The position numbers and the translations under genes were made by a program. Shown here in pieces: positions 44,827 to 55,459 of a DNA stretch of 64,000 nt. The notes below the pieces were generated by a model that was given only the letters and a program-made list of their open reading frames with translations, had not been told where the DNA came from and did not search any database. Source of the stretch: Tretioscincus oriximinensis (Eukaryota; Chordata; Lepidosauria; Squamata; Gymnophthalmidae); NCBI GenBank assembly GCA_022410635.1, contig JAJVDF010000301.1, forward strand, positions 32,680 through 96,679. The letters run 5' to 3'. Each line of letters begins with the position of its first letter. The stretch's first letter is position 1.

Positions 44827-45107
44827 CATCGCCCCTCCCACACGGTGGGGGATGACTGTGGCTGCTGCTTGGCCTTCATGTCCACCTATGAGGCGAGTGT
44901 GCATGTGTGCATGCCGATCCACCATGGGGCAGCAGCGGCTGGCTGATGCTGAGGTGCCTGCACCCTGATCCCAAGGAAAATANTGTGATGCAGCAGGAGA
45001 ACTGCAGGACCTGGGTGGGTGGGCAGGCTGCTCTCCATGCTGCTGCTCCTTCATGAGGGCGGCAGGAATGAGTCTGACTCCAGCAGTGGTGGTGAGGTGC
45101 CTGGGTG

Positions 45108-45108
45108 G

Positions 45109-45146
<38 letters not shown>
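45108..45146 (+). repeat. (TG)n microsatellite
   Basis: About eighteen uninterrupted TG units, likely polymorphic. Confidence 0.95.
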
Positions 45147-45149
<3 letters not shown>

Positions 45150-45465
45150 GTGTGGGGTATCGGTGACATCTCCTGGTGACAGTAGCAATTTTAAATTAAA
45201 AAGCACGGACTTAATGTATTTTCAGTCTGAACGCCTTCATGCACCATAAAATTACGGATTGTCCACAAAATTTGTGGCATATGGCAACCCTAACTGCTGC
45301 ACTGGAAGAATAGAAAAGTCTCAAGTCATTGCTCTGCATGACTGTGGGCTGCAGTAGGGCAGCTGATTTGTTGCCTTTCATTTTAAAAAGGCAGTTTCAG
45401 TATTCTGTCAGCTGAAAGGCAAAAGTAGAAAAGAAGTGGAAGAAGTTTTGAACAGAAGGGAGGAC

Positions 45466-45640
45466 TTAGGTTGCATCCATACGACAGTTTCCTACCTCTT
45501 CGTTGGCATGATGTGCCACCATCTTTCATCAGGTACATGCCTTAGTGGAGGTTTTGCTAGGCTTTGTCATGCACCCAGAAGATATCTGCAGTCAGTTTCA
45601 TGGTAACCCACAGGACAGTACCACAGTGGCTTGGTTTGGA
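45466..45640 (-). repeat. MITE family R1, terminal part
   Basis: taggttgcatccatacgac, tttcctacctcttcg, gaggttttgctaggctttg and gcacccagaagatatctgcag match, inverted, the right half of the copy at 34590-34954. Confidence 0.5.
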
Positions 45641-45641
45641 A

Positions 45642-46375
45642 CAATAGTATCTGCTTGAGAGCATTACAATCCTCACTATCCTCATAAGATTATGCTGTCA
45701 CTCACTATTCTTCAATTTAGGAAGCCTTTTTGGCATATTCCAAAACAGGGCTGTTCCGTAATTTTAAAGTCCCCCAGCTTCAAAGTCTGCAAGAATGTGA
45801 GACATGTAGCATGAATGTATAACCATTTTTTGGCATGAAAGTTGGTTTTGTCCAGATGGCACTATCATCCCCTATTATGAACAGATAGCTTTACTGTGCA
45901 ATTATTTTCTCACCCACCAAACTTTCATTGTATTTTAGAACTTGCTAATTATTTTTTAATGATAGTGTCATACAAGATGTTTTCCCCCTCCTCTCCATGA
46001 AACTTAAAATATATGCAGTATTGCAACAGCATTAGAATATTAAAATGATGGACAATGTAATCAATATGTTATCAGACATGCTTAAGGAGGTACCATCTAG
46101 ATGAATTGACTGACATTTTCTCCCTGCATTTTTCAGCATTCACATTACATTGTCTTGAGGCCTCAGGGAGAAAATATCTTCATTATTTGAAATTTCATAA
46201 CTCTGAAGGCATTGCTTTCTTTAAGCCAAGAAACTATGGCCGCAGTTACAGGTATTCCTTTAACTAAAACCCAGAAGTCAGGAGAGAAAAATCACTAAAA
46301 AACCCAATTTTTCTGATTTTATGTCCTATTCTTCAGGATTGAAGTTGAGTGCATCAATCATTATCTCTTTGCGTT
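45642..46375. other. No recognisable feature
   Basis: No coding or repeat signal that I can support. Confidence 0.4.
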
Positions 46376-46377
46376 CA

Positions 46378-46536
46378 GAAAACACACCTCTATAACCTGG
46401 CCTTTAGCTGAAAAATTGNTCTTTCTTCCCTGCTTTCCGATATTGTTGTTTTAATATGTTAATTTGTTTTTTATTGTTAACCACCCTGAGACCCTCGGAT
46501 AAAATAGATAAAAATAGATAAATAAATAAATAAATG
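46378..46536 (+). mobile_element. L2-type LINE 3' end
   Basis: aaaacacacctctataacctggcctttagctga corresponds to the last codons of ORF2 (compare 19751-19787), followed by a T-rich UTR, aaccaccctgagaccctcgg and (AAAT)n. Confidence 0.82.
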
Positions 46537-46539
46537 TAG

Positions 46540-47160
46540 AAGTAAAGACGTGGAGATTTCCCACTGACTCATCAATCATGGGTAATATCCATAATTAGGG
46601 GCAGTATTGCTGACATGAAAGTTTGGGCAAACTATATTGGCAAAGCAAAGCAGTCTGTTAATATTTTTCAACTGCATGTAAAGGGTGTGTCCGTGCGTGC
46701 TCGTGCACCTGGAGGTAAGATACGTTTTTTACAGGGATGACATTAAAATGTCCTGTGTCTGATTGNACCCTTACAATAAAAAACACACTCTAGAAAGCTG
46801 GTTTATTATGAAAGATGGGAGGAATTGAGCTGAACCCTTGGTGTATTCTCACGCTAACCATTGGGGCGGCCATGAGCTTTTGGCTGCAATTAAATTAACA
46901 CTCAGATTATAGATAGATTAATTATAAGAATTGCTTTTCTCTGGGTTGGGGATTTTTTATGTGTTATTTTTTGTTTCTTTTTTAAAATAATTTATTATAT
47001 GTTTCTTATACGAGAAAGTTTGTTGTATGAAGTAATATTTATTTGTGTTTGTCGGTTATTAATTTGTCATGGAAAAATCTAATAAAAAAAATGGTGAAAA
47101 AAAAAGATGCATTTTGTTCTTGGGGGAACCAGATTTAACTAGAGCAGAACCAGAATTAAC
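46540..47160. other. No gene; possible untranslated flank of the Ngaro-like element at its right edge
   Basis: T-rich then A-rich sequence. The 3' limit of the minus-strand element that starts at 49.9 kb cannot be fixed, and part of 47.09-47.17 kb may belong to it. Confidence 0.35.
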
Positions 47161-47200
47161 AAACTCCGAATAAACCTGTGACACTTTTTATCCTTGTGGC

Positions 47201-48000
47201 TTACAGGATAGGGAGCATGTACATCCTGAAGGCTGAACAACGCCATCTCCCTATTGCTTGTATGCCTTGGGGTTGAACATTCAANTCAGCTGCTGTTGTA
47301 GCTGCCCCAATAAGAAAGGAATGCAGCTCAAAATCCCCCAGCACGTGACTCACTCGTGCTAAGGTCAGCCTGAGAATGCATATGGCTTGATGATGGGATA
47401 AAAACGAACCATCCCTGTGCATTAGAAAGGGGCCAGGCACTGCGGGCCTGAGCCCCTTAAAATACTTTATGTCCCCAATGGGACAAGGGCCGGGTCCCGC
47501 TGCCAGATCCAACTGCACCGAGGCCCCAACTCCCCTCTGATCAGTCTTGGACTGGGAAAGGAAAATTCTTAAAACCATCAGCTCCAGTAATACATCTGTG
47601 TCCTGTACTGTGGCCGGGCTGGAGGTCCTGGCTGCAGATATTACATCACCGGGGCGGAAGGCTCCATAGTACAGCAGGGTGAAGGCAGCCCTGATTAAGC
47701 CAGTTTCATAAGTGTCAGCACACTGCTGAGGCAATAGCTGAAAAATCTGATTCAACAGCTGGAATGAAATCGGGAGCTTGGAGTCCCTAGGCACCGGACC
47801 CTCCCTACCCCAAACCTGAGGCTTGGAGGTGGGCCAGATACATGAGCACAGTGCCCTGCCCCTGGTCAGTAAGAGCCCACACAAACTGTGTAAACTGTGA
47901 AAAGGGCCTCTTATAAGCTGTTCGTATTGATGGGGCAATGGAACTCCACACTCCCCAAGTTATGCTGTTGTTCCCAAGCTTCCAAAGTTGGGATGGGAAC
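47201..48000 (-). pseudogene. Ngaro-like tyrosine recombinase, catalytically impaired
   Basis: The N-terminal SAM-like part is visible in another frame upstream of 47938 (SSIAPSIRTAYKR). The 245-codon frame 47201-47938 enters the catalytic domain at SKLPISFQLLNQIF. It shows the first Arg in YYGAFRPGDV, the Lys in SKTDQ, the His of HSFLIG (47321-47323), Trp in GRWRCSAF and the nucleophile Tyr in FRMYMLP (47219-47221). The Arg of the H-x-x-R motif is Leu here (47312-47314). A stretch before the catalytic domain is also missing. The first 45 or so codons of the long frame are out of register and meaningless. Confidence 0.82.
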
Positions 48001-48041
48001 GGTTCCTGAAGGGTTGCTGCTTCTGGTGCTGGTTTCCTGAA

Positions 48042-48290
48042 TCAGTCCCACTGCTCGTTCTCCACACCGGGCACATGGGCAGAAATGAAAGAAATGTTAG
48101 CCCCCAGGCAAATAAGCACAAATTCCCTTATCAGTATCATAACCCTCTCTGATTTGGATGATTGTTTATTGATCACCTGTATTACAGTGGCATTGTCACA
48201 CCAGAAGGTGATCTGCCTGTTTATAAACTGTTCCTTCCACAAATGCACAGCAACCCCCAGCTCAGCTGCTAGGCCCTGAAATGTCTTTAA
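48042..48290 (-). pseudogene. Ngaro-like RNase H, C-terminal half
   Basis: The frame has AAELGVAVHLWKEQF, ITFWCDNATVIQVIN (with the conserved DN), MILIREFVLICL and ISAHVPGVENEQWD. In intact relatives roughly 200 residues of thumb, connection and early RNase H separate YLDD from this point, whereas here only about 45 bases do. A large internal deletion therefore removed them, near 48290-48300. A stop follows directly, where the usual ADALSR is damaged. Confidence 0.78.
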
Positions 48291-48299
48291 AGGTGCTGG

Positions 48300-49000
48300 C
48301 ATTGCTCAGAACCTTGGGGTCCAATGAATAAAAAATCATCCAGGTAGTGAGTCACTGTTGCTTTACCTCCTATTCTAAAAAGGTACTACAGGCTTCAAAG
48401 GCTGCACATGCTACTGAGCAACCCATTGGCATGGTCTTGTCCACATACCTTTTATCCTTGAATTTAAAACCTAGCAGGGAAAATTCCTCCGAGTGTATAG
48501 GGAGCAGTCTCAATGCCAATTGAATATCACATTTTGCCAGCAATGACCCCTGACCATATTGATCAAATTAATTGCTGTATCAATGGATGCGTCTTTTACC
48601 TTACACAACTTGGGATTGATAGAGGAGTTCACGCTGGCTCCAAATGGGAAGGACAGGTATAAATGTATTAAACGGAATTCGCCTTCGGCTTTCTTGGATA
48701 CCACTCCCAAGGGAGACACCCTCAAATTGGGTAAGGGAGGGGAATCAAAGGACCTGCCACCCACCCTAAGGAACACTCTTTTGCGATCTTAACCTCTGCC
48801 ACTTCTGGGCGGAGACGGAGGGACTTCAAATTATTGCAATCCGTGATCTCCCTAGAGCAGGAGGAAGGGATTCTAAATCCCATGGTAAAACCCAAAAGGA
48901 GGAAACGTGCCACCAACCAAGGAGGATATGCTTTCAACAGGTCAGCTAGGATGGAAGTTTTGATAGCGGAGGGAGCTAAGCATTTCAGAGAGCCTGGCAC
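48300..49000 (-). pseudogene. Ngaro-like reverse transcriptase, broken in several frames
   Basis: From the 5' side: LLKAYPPWLVARFLLLGF and NLKSLRLRPEVAEVKIAKE (frame 48722-49000), then LRVSPLGVVSKKAEGEFRLIH and FPFGASVNSSI (frame 48510-48776), LAKCDIQLALRLLP, YVDKTMPMGCS, and the active-site YLDDFLFIG with YLDD at 48335-48346. The catalytic Asp pair is intact although the frame around it is not. At least three frame changes are needed to follow the domain, so no enzyme can be made. Confidence 0.8.
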
Positions 49001-49104
49001 GAGTCATGCCTTAGACGTGGCTATAACCCCAGCTGAAGGGCCACCCCTTTTGAGCCCAAAGCCCCTGATAAGCCACTGCCCCTAAAGCCTCCTGCCCTGC
49101 CCTG

Positions 49105-49200
49105 ACAAGCTGTACGAGGGTGTTGGCCCACACAACCCTCGCAAACATTGTCGTACTTGAACCCCACTCTGAGACACTGGCCAGCATTGAAATCCCAACA
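49105..49200 (-). pseudogene. Ngaro-like gag zinc finger
   Basis: One minus-strand frame gives CWDFNAGQC (codons 49174-49200), then VCEGCVGQHPRTAC, which is the C-x-F-N-x-G-x-C ... C-x-x-C ... H-P ... C layout of the DIRS/Ngaro gag zinc finger. The usual second-knuckle Cys and His in the GFKYDN segment have been replaced, so the finger is probably not functional. This frame lacks a start and is offset from the gag core. Confidence 0.65.
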
Positions 49201-49303
49201 TGTTAGCCGCTTGGGGCCAAATTTGCTCCATGGGCACCTCCTGCTTTCGGGGGCATGGGCTGAAAATCCTGCAACCCCAGTCGGCGGGACAGTTGTTGTC
49301 TAG

Positions 49304-49620
49304 ATCTGCTGTACAATGACATCCCATCTAAGGGTGGGGTTATCAGCAGCATACCTCCTAAACTCCTCATCATAATGAATAGCTGCCATATCCCTGGCTA
49401 CCAAGCAGGCTTTTAAAACATTAGACAGGTGCCCACTCAGCTGCCATGCCCTTTCTGGAAAGGCAGAAGATACCAGACGCATGAAGTCTGTGAAGCAAAC
49501 TAACCAGCTGTCAATATTGCATGGTGCTGGAATGATTTTACTATGCTTCCTGCGTTTTCCCATATTTGGCCTAGCCCCTTCCTGCTTAGCCAAGGAGAAT
49601 ATGTCCACATAGGATATTCT
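49304..49620 (-). pseudogene. Ngaro-like gag fragment
   Basis: The frame reads MDIFSLAKQEGARPN, then a core with WLVCFTDFMRLVSSAFPE and HYDEEFRRYAADNP followed by LRWD, the arrangement conserved in the capsid-like gag of DIRS/Ngaro elements. Upstream frames (49500-49813) probably hold the gag N-terminal half out of frame. Gag packages the element RNA. The frame stops after VIVQQI, and the zinc-finger part is in a different frame. Confidence 0.75.
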
Positions 49621-49892
49621 TTCTCAGCTTCTTTTGAAAATGGGAACCCGTTGGTGGAACACCTAGCCCATGGTCCTGAATGGGCACACCTGATATATCT
49701 ATGAGTGAAGAACTGGGGNTCTCTTTCCTTAACTGGACCAACCATTGCGACAGGCCGGAGATGGGAACCTCTGCCTGCCAGTAAGACCTTATGCCGCCTT
49801 CCCTTTCTCCCAAAGAAGAACTAGAGCTACCTTCGGTGGATGAAGACTGGTCCCTGCTCCTGCATCGTCTTCACGAGCAGCGCATGCCCCGA

Positions 49893-50029
49893 CCAGATAG
49901 CTCAGTTGCTAAAGAATCCATCTCTCAGCTGGGAGATCGGGTTTCGAAGCCCTGTGTGGGATGTGGGGAGGGGTGAGCACCTTCCACTAGCCTGTAGCTC
50001 TAGCCAACCCAGCTATTCGAAAGCACGAC
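49893..50029 (+). mobile_element. tRNA-derived SINE, family B, 3'-truncated copy
   Basis: agatagctcagttgctaaag, a perfect-looking B box in cgggtttcgaagccctg (49946-49962), and the body agctctagccaacccagctattcgaaagca. It stops at 50029, without the stem and TTC tail present in the other three copies. It sits at the 5' edge of the Ngaro-like element. Truncation at this end is unusual for a retroposed SINE and suggests later deletion. Confidence 0.8.
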
Positions 50030-50030
50030 A

Positions 50031-51862
50031 GTAACCAGCAGCTCCCCTCATGTGGGGCCACTTCCTTTCTTGGGGGAAAACTGATCTGCTCACTTTCCGT
50101 CCATTCAGTAATCTATAATCATGAATATAGAGCCTTCAGGAGTAGGAATCTAGAGATCTTTACAGCTGGGAAATGTTGATATTGTCTGTTATTAAAAACA
50201 AAAAAGGAATATAGTAGGAAGTGATGATGTCATGGATCATCTGCAGTATTAGCAGGTGGCTACTAAAACAGCTACTAAAACAATAGAGCCTATCTTTTTT
50301 GGAAACTAAAATTATGTTTAGTCTGAAACAGATATACAATCCCAATTCACGAACCTCAGAAATTTTATATTTTCTCTGGTTCCAGATTAGAAACAGATTG
50401 GCTAAAAATTGAATTGGAATAATTTGCTAGCAGTTCTTAATATAATGACTGATTTCCCACTCTGTATTCTGTAAGCAGCCAAGCAATTGGTTTGAACTTA
50501 GGCCAGGTGGAAATAGGCCAACATATTAAATTTAAGGCCTTTCACAACTCCCTGCAGAAGCTGTGCAAATAATGTAACTGAAGTACTTTCTGTATAACTG
50601 AACTCTTTTGGCATGTTGATGAATTTTGAACACAAATTCTGTTATATTGCATAGCTTAAGAAAGTAGCCGAACAAAGAAGCCAATTTTCTCAACTTAAAA
50701 ACAAGACCTGTCACACACAAGACACAAATGTTCCTTTTTAATTTCTGGTGGATACAAAGATTGGATTTCATGGATGTGCATATAAGGCAAACTTAAAAAT
50801 TGAAACCTTGCTGTGGTTGGACACGAATATTGGTTATAAGCAATATAAATATAATCCAAAACTAGCTCCCTTCCCCTAGTTTAACACAAGGGCTCCTTGA
50901 TGCCAATATTGGTGGATAATAATATAATATATACTCGTTAGATATCAATTTCCCTCTAGAATATGGTTTACTAAAAGGGTGACTTCTGAGGTTGAATAAG
51001 GAAATGAATCTCATCCAATTACTTCATGCTTCTTCCATTAGTCATTCCAGATATGGTGCCATTAATGTTGTCAAGCTTCCAGTGAAGTAGAGAATGCCAA
51101 GACTGACAAGCTGGGTTTTTCAAATGCCAACCGAAGCCTCAGTCTGCCAGATGGAACTAATATGTTAAATAGATAATTACGTTTGAAATGAAAACATTTT
51201 AATGACCATTTCAGAACTATCCATCTTCTATTTCAGACTTTATTAAAAATTTTCAGTTGAATAGTCATGCAAGACTATAATTTTTTTTGTGTGTGTGTGT
51301 CTTCCTATTTAATTTTTTCAGATGCTTCCCTGGCTTTAATTTGTGATGGAGAAGGAATTTAACGAAGAGTTCATTAGGAATCCTGAGTTCAATAGGAAAC
51401 AAATAGGAGCCATTATGTACTGTGATTTGCTTGTTCTGAAGCAAAGGAGCTACTGTGTCTGTGAAGAAAAGCAATGCATGCAAATGACTTGTATCTTCAG
51501 CAACTAGAGTATCTTTCCACAACTAGAATAGGTGTAAGATTGTGTGAAGCAAATCCCTAGACAGTTTGTCACTGGGCACCCCTACAAAAACAAGTAACAA
51601 TTTAGGCCATTTATTGAAAGAGGCGCTTGCCACTGCCCGAGAAGAGATCAACTGCTGTCATATTTTCATTTGCACTAGCAACAGGAATTTCATAGTATCC
51701 ACACTATGACATTTCTGGGTATGATCACTGTTAGAGGTGCCATTTCTTCTAGGTGACAATTTCATGTCCTGAATGGAGGATCAATGATTTGTTCGTGAGA
51801 CAATGCCTTCTCATTCTAAGCCCTCCTTCAGATGACACCTGCTTATCTCACAATGAGGCAAT
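50031..51862. other. No recognisable feature
   Basis: No coding or repeat signal that I can support beyond a short GT run at 51290-51300. Confidence 0.4.
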
Positions 51863-51888
51863 ATCACATAATAAACATATTATGTGAT
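51863..51888. repeat. Perfect 11-bp-arm hairpin
   Basis: atcacataata, loop aaca, tattatgtgat. Confidence 0.9.
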
Positions 51889-52172
51889 GATTGCTTGCTT
51901 CCAAAATGTCTCAGCAGTGGCATAGCAATGACATGGTGAGGGAAAGTATTCACCTCTGGATGGTGCTGTATAAGAAGCATGATTGGCACCACACATGAAC
52001 ATGTTGGCTCCATTTCAGGCGCCCACACTGCTTCTGGGAATGATGGCAGCAGCTTANAGCAGCAGCCAGATATATGCCTGCCCTTCCTTGGACCGTAGCA
52101 GAAAGATGAACTCTTTGAATTCTCCAAAGCTTTTTTTGACAGCTATAGATTATAGCACCAGACTGGGGTTTT

Positions 52173-52195
52173 ATTGCATGGCTATGGCATGATTG
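52173..52195 (+). repeat. 23-bp exact direct repeat, copy 1
   Basis: attgcatggctatggcatga followed by ttg is found again exactly at 53185-53207. The two copies bracket about 0.99 kb that contains a SINE and an A-rich, LINE-like end. Confidence 0.9.
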
Positions 52196-52209
52196 CCCCC
52201 AAATGATTG

Positions 52210-52405
52210 AGAGCCAGTCTGGTGTAATGGTTAAAAGTGTCAGATGCTTCTCTGGAAATCACCTGGGTTGATTCTGCACCCTTCCATTAAGCCAGCTGGA
52301 TGATCAGTCACAATTCTTTGGAGTGCTCTCAAAGCCCCACCTACTTTACAAGGTGTCTATTATGTAGAGAGAAACAGATGGTTGGAAAAAGTGGCCTTAA
52401 ACGGA
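52210..52405 (+). mobile_element. tRNA-derived SINE, family A, copy 1
   Basis: The head agagccagtctggtgtaatggttaaaagtgtcag has an A box (tggtgtaatgg) and a B-box-like gggttgattctgc (52265-52277). The body includes tgatcagtcacaattctttggagtgctctc, caaagccccacctac and aaggtgtctat. This layout is the common squamate SINE. The 3' stem and TTC tail are decayed. Confidence 0.75.
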
Positions 52406-52409
52406 GACA

Positions 52410-53180
52410 CAGTGACGCCTTTTTCAGGAGTAGTTTGTTATGGTTCCTATATGCCCATAATGGAACCACCACATCCTGAATATGGGAACCTAGTCTTAAT
52501 AATTCCCTGGCAACTTCAAATTTCTTATTGAAAAATAAAATAAAACCTCTTGTTTGCAGAAGAGATTGACTGCATTTAACGGAACTGTATTGTTAGTCTT
52601 ACGCTGTTCTTTATCAGCCAAACATTTGTTTTCAATTAAAACTTGAAAGATGGATTGAGTTAACTAACTTAACTAGTTCAGAAACTAGAATAATTCAGAT
52701 CATGAGGTTTGAAAGAATAGAGAAGATACATAAAATATGTTTATAAACAGCAAAGTCTTTGTATTCAATTAAACAGACATGGCTTCAAAAATGGAGACGA
52801 TTACAAGACATAAATGTGTCAGGAAACCCTAATGTTAATATAATAGTGAAGAAGATTATAGCTCTTATACAAAATATTAGGTTGATTGTTTAAATCTGGT
52901 CATGCCAATCCTTATTCTGGTCCAAGGGGTAGAGGGAGGAGGGTGGGGGGATTACATGTGGTTTCTGTTGTATGTTTTTCTGTAACATGATATCATTTTA
53001 TTTCTGTTAATAAAATCAATAATATATATAAAGTCTTTGTATTGTGTTAATGTGATAATGCACAAATGGAAAACATTTCCAACTTTTTAAAATTAATAAG
53101 AAAAAAGACTAGCTGTATTTAGATCCACAAAAGCAAAAAGTTACAAAATGGCCAACTAAATGCAACACTATATACTATAT
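52410..53180. other. No gene; possible L1-like 3' end near 52.9-53.03 kb
   Basis: gtagagggaggagggtggggg followed by a T-rich stretch and ttctgttaataaaatcaataat resembles the G-rich then A-rich 3' end of L1 elements. No ORF2 sequence is recognised upstream, so I do not call the element. Confidence 0.3.
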
Positions 53181-53184
53181 ATAT

Positions 53185-53207
53185 ATTGCATGGCTATGGC
53201 ATGATTG
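53185..53207 (+). repeat. 23-bp exact direct repeat, copy 2
   Basis: Exact second copy of 52173-52195, preceded by a TA-rich run (tatactatatatat). Confidence 0.9.
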
Positions 53208-53209
53208 TA

Positions 53210-55455
53210 TGTATTGTATTGTATATATTATTTGTATTGAAAGCCAGACTTACATAGAAACTCAACATTTTAATGGCATTTTCATTTTTGAGGTAAATTT
53301 GTATTTTGTAGTGCTTTGTTTTGTAACCTTTTGACCACATTCTTTGAAAGAAGTGCTGCAAGTGCAGTGGGGAAATGCCAGTTTAAAGCAATGACTTGTT
53401 TTTAAAATGTTTTTAAGATTCAGATCACCATAGACAAAATACGCTTTTGTAAATCTCACACAAAAGCAGCCTAAATCTCCAATTCAGAGATTACTCTAAG
53501 GACTNAAATGTTAACCTCAAACATAATTCATACAATGTACACATAAGCACAGACCAAACATTATGTGTTTTGGAATAAATATGCCCACCAATGTATTTTT
53601 GGTGCTTCTCCATTTGAAAAGTGTGAAGAAACAGAATNAATTTGGAGATAAGAGACAGTTTCTATCATTTATATGATAGTTGTTTCATAATAACTTAATA
53701 ATTTTGTTATTTGTATTATCTTTTCCTATTCAATTAAATTGGGCAAATCTCAGTTTCACATTTCTTAGCAATAACTTCATTTTTTTGTGTAAAATATTTT
53801 ATTTACTTTTCACTTCAATACATTTCTTACAATACATACGATGTTTTTAATTTTTTTATTTTTGCTCGCCCAACCCTTCTACCATCCTTCTCCCACTTTT
53901 TTCTGTGTCTCCTGTATAAAAGGGATTTTTGCATTGCTATTGCTTTCTAATTGCATAATTCTATATTTCTTAATTGGAATGCTTAATCCATTAACATTTA
54001 ATGAAATTCATGTTAGTAATAACAGCATTTAAACTACCTTTACCAGCTCCATTGTCACATTCTTGCACACTTTCAATATCTTCATGTCTACATGCTATTA
54101 AATGCCTTTTTGGGGGGATGCAAGTTCAGATTCACTTATTCAATTAAAAAACTGAAACAAAGCTTTGAAGTGAAAGATCACAGCGAAGAAATTTGGTTTG
54201 AGTTTCAGACATAGGCAATAAAATTAATGAACTAAAAAAAAGCTGCTTTGAATACATATATCTATAAGCTGATATTAAGTATCTCATCCTCTTTACTGGG
54301 GAAGATAAACGAGTGGATGGATTTGACTGTTTTCCATTAGATTTGGAGGGATGTTGGTTGTAGAAATGGTTTCCATTTCCTTGGTTGTTTATTAAAAAAT
54401 ATAAGCTGTGGTTTTATGTCTGTAATGAGATATATTTGGGGATGGACACTTCTATGTAATTACTCTTCCTCTGGGTTACTGCGTGATTCCTCAAACCCAT
54501 GTCCAGCATGGGTGAGGCACTTGTTAGGAAAGCATAATTTCAAACCTTATCCCTGGGTCCATAAGCCAGGTGATGCACCTTTTTTACAATCATTTTAATA
54601 TAAAATATTTAGGGAAGGAAAAATTTTAAATATTCACAGTTTTAAATATTCAGTTTGATTCACTACTGTGTTTGTTTAAAATACACATTTTAAATGAATA
54701 TTCTCTAATGCACATTTTGTGTGATTTTTAAAATACTCTATAGAATTTTAAATCCTTCTTTACCTAAACTAAGCCTTTATGCAAATATTTTACATTTTTG
54801 GAAGTATAGAAAATGCAACAGATAATTTCACATAAGAACAACTCAGCTAGGAAGGGTAATAGTCCTTGTAGATACCTATAAGCAGGGCATAAGTGCAATT
54901 TTATTCTTACTACCTTAAATTTTTAAATTTTCCATATTTTATTCTTTATTGATTTATGTTCCTCAACATCTATGAAAATATAAATTTCAAATCTATCTGG
55001 GCATACACATTGTTTAAGAGTTATCTTTAGGCCAAAAGTTAAATTCAAAAACTAATTTTAAAATAAATTAAGGGTTAAGGCACAAACTCTTATTTTTCTT
55101 TTGTGAGAAAAAAGCGTAAATGCAATGAATANTTACCCAATATGAAAAATGACCACCTGTAATATTTCTTAAATAATTATATTATTTGTCCAATGCGGTT
55201 GCTGCAATTTAAAACAACTTTTTTACACACCAAAGCTTATTGGTACAGAATTTCATGTGGAATAATTCACTTGATTTCTGGTTATGCAGAACAATATTTT
55301 GTTTCATCAAACGGAACACTAATAAGAACATAATTTAACATATGCACCCATGCTATTCTTATCTGATGATATAACTGGTATTAGCTTCTGGGTCGTGGTC
55401 TTGAAAAGATGGAAAATCAGCTGCAAATTGATGTATGGTTTCAGAGTAAGATCTT
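53210..55455. other. No recognisable feature
   Basis: Very AT-rich. Short frames look random. Confidence 0.45.
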
Positions 55456-55459
55456 ATTA

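Larger units (their letters stand above)
44645..45292. mobile_element. 0.65-kb MITE with TA-flanked inverted ends
   Basis: gggttgccata at 44647 is inverted as tatggcaaccc ending 45290, and TA lies just outside both (44645-44646, 45291-45292), the mark of Tc1/mariner-like insertion. Inside it has collected an L2-type tail (44755-44826, gagagcttcgggtatagggcggggtataag plus AAAT units), a GC-rich block and a TG microsatellite (45108-45150). No transposase frame is present. Confidence 0.65.
47170..49892 (-). mobile_element. Ngaro/DIRS-like tyrosine-recombinase retrotransposon, degenerate
   Basis: Read on the minus strand, the domains come in the order gag, zinc finger, reverse transcriptase, RNase H, tyrosine recombinase. 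There is no room for a methyltransferase between RNase H and recombinase, which favours Ngaro over classical DIRS1. These elements integrate through a circular intermediate by a recombinase instead of an integrase. The reading frame changes at several places, the part between the RT catalytic site and the middle of RNase H is missing, and the recombinase has lost a piece and one catalytic residue. Terminal split repeats could not be recognised. A family-B SINE fragment lies at its 5' edge. Confidence 0.85.

Noticed and set aside
44595..45249. Frames of 96-122 codons around 44.6-45.2 kb
   Set aside because: They read through the MITE's GC-rich interior and the TG microsatellite (HTHTHT runs); not a gene.
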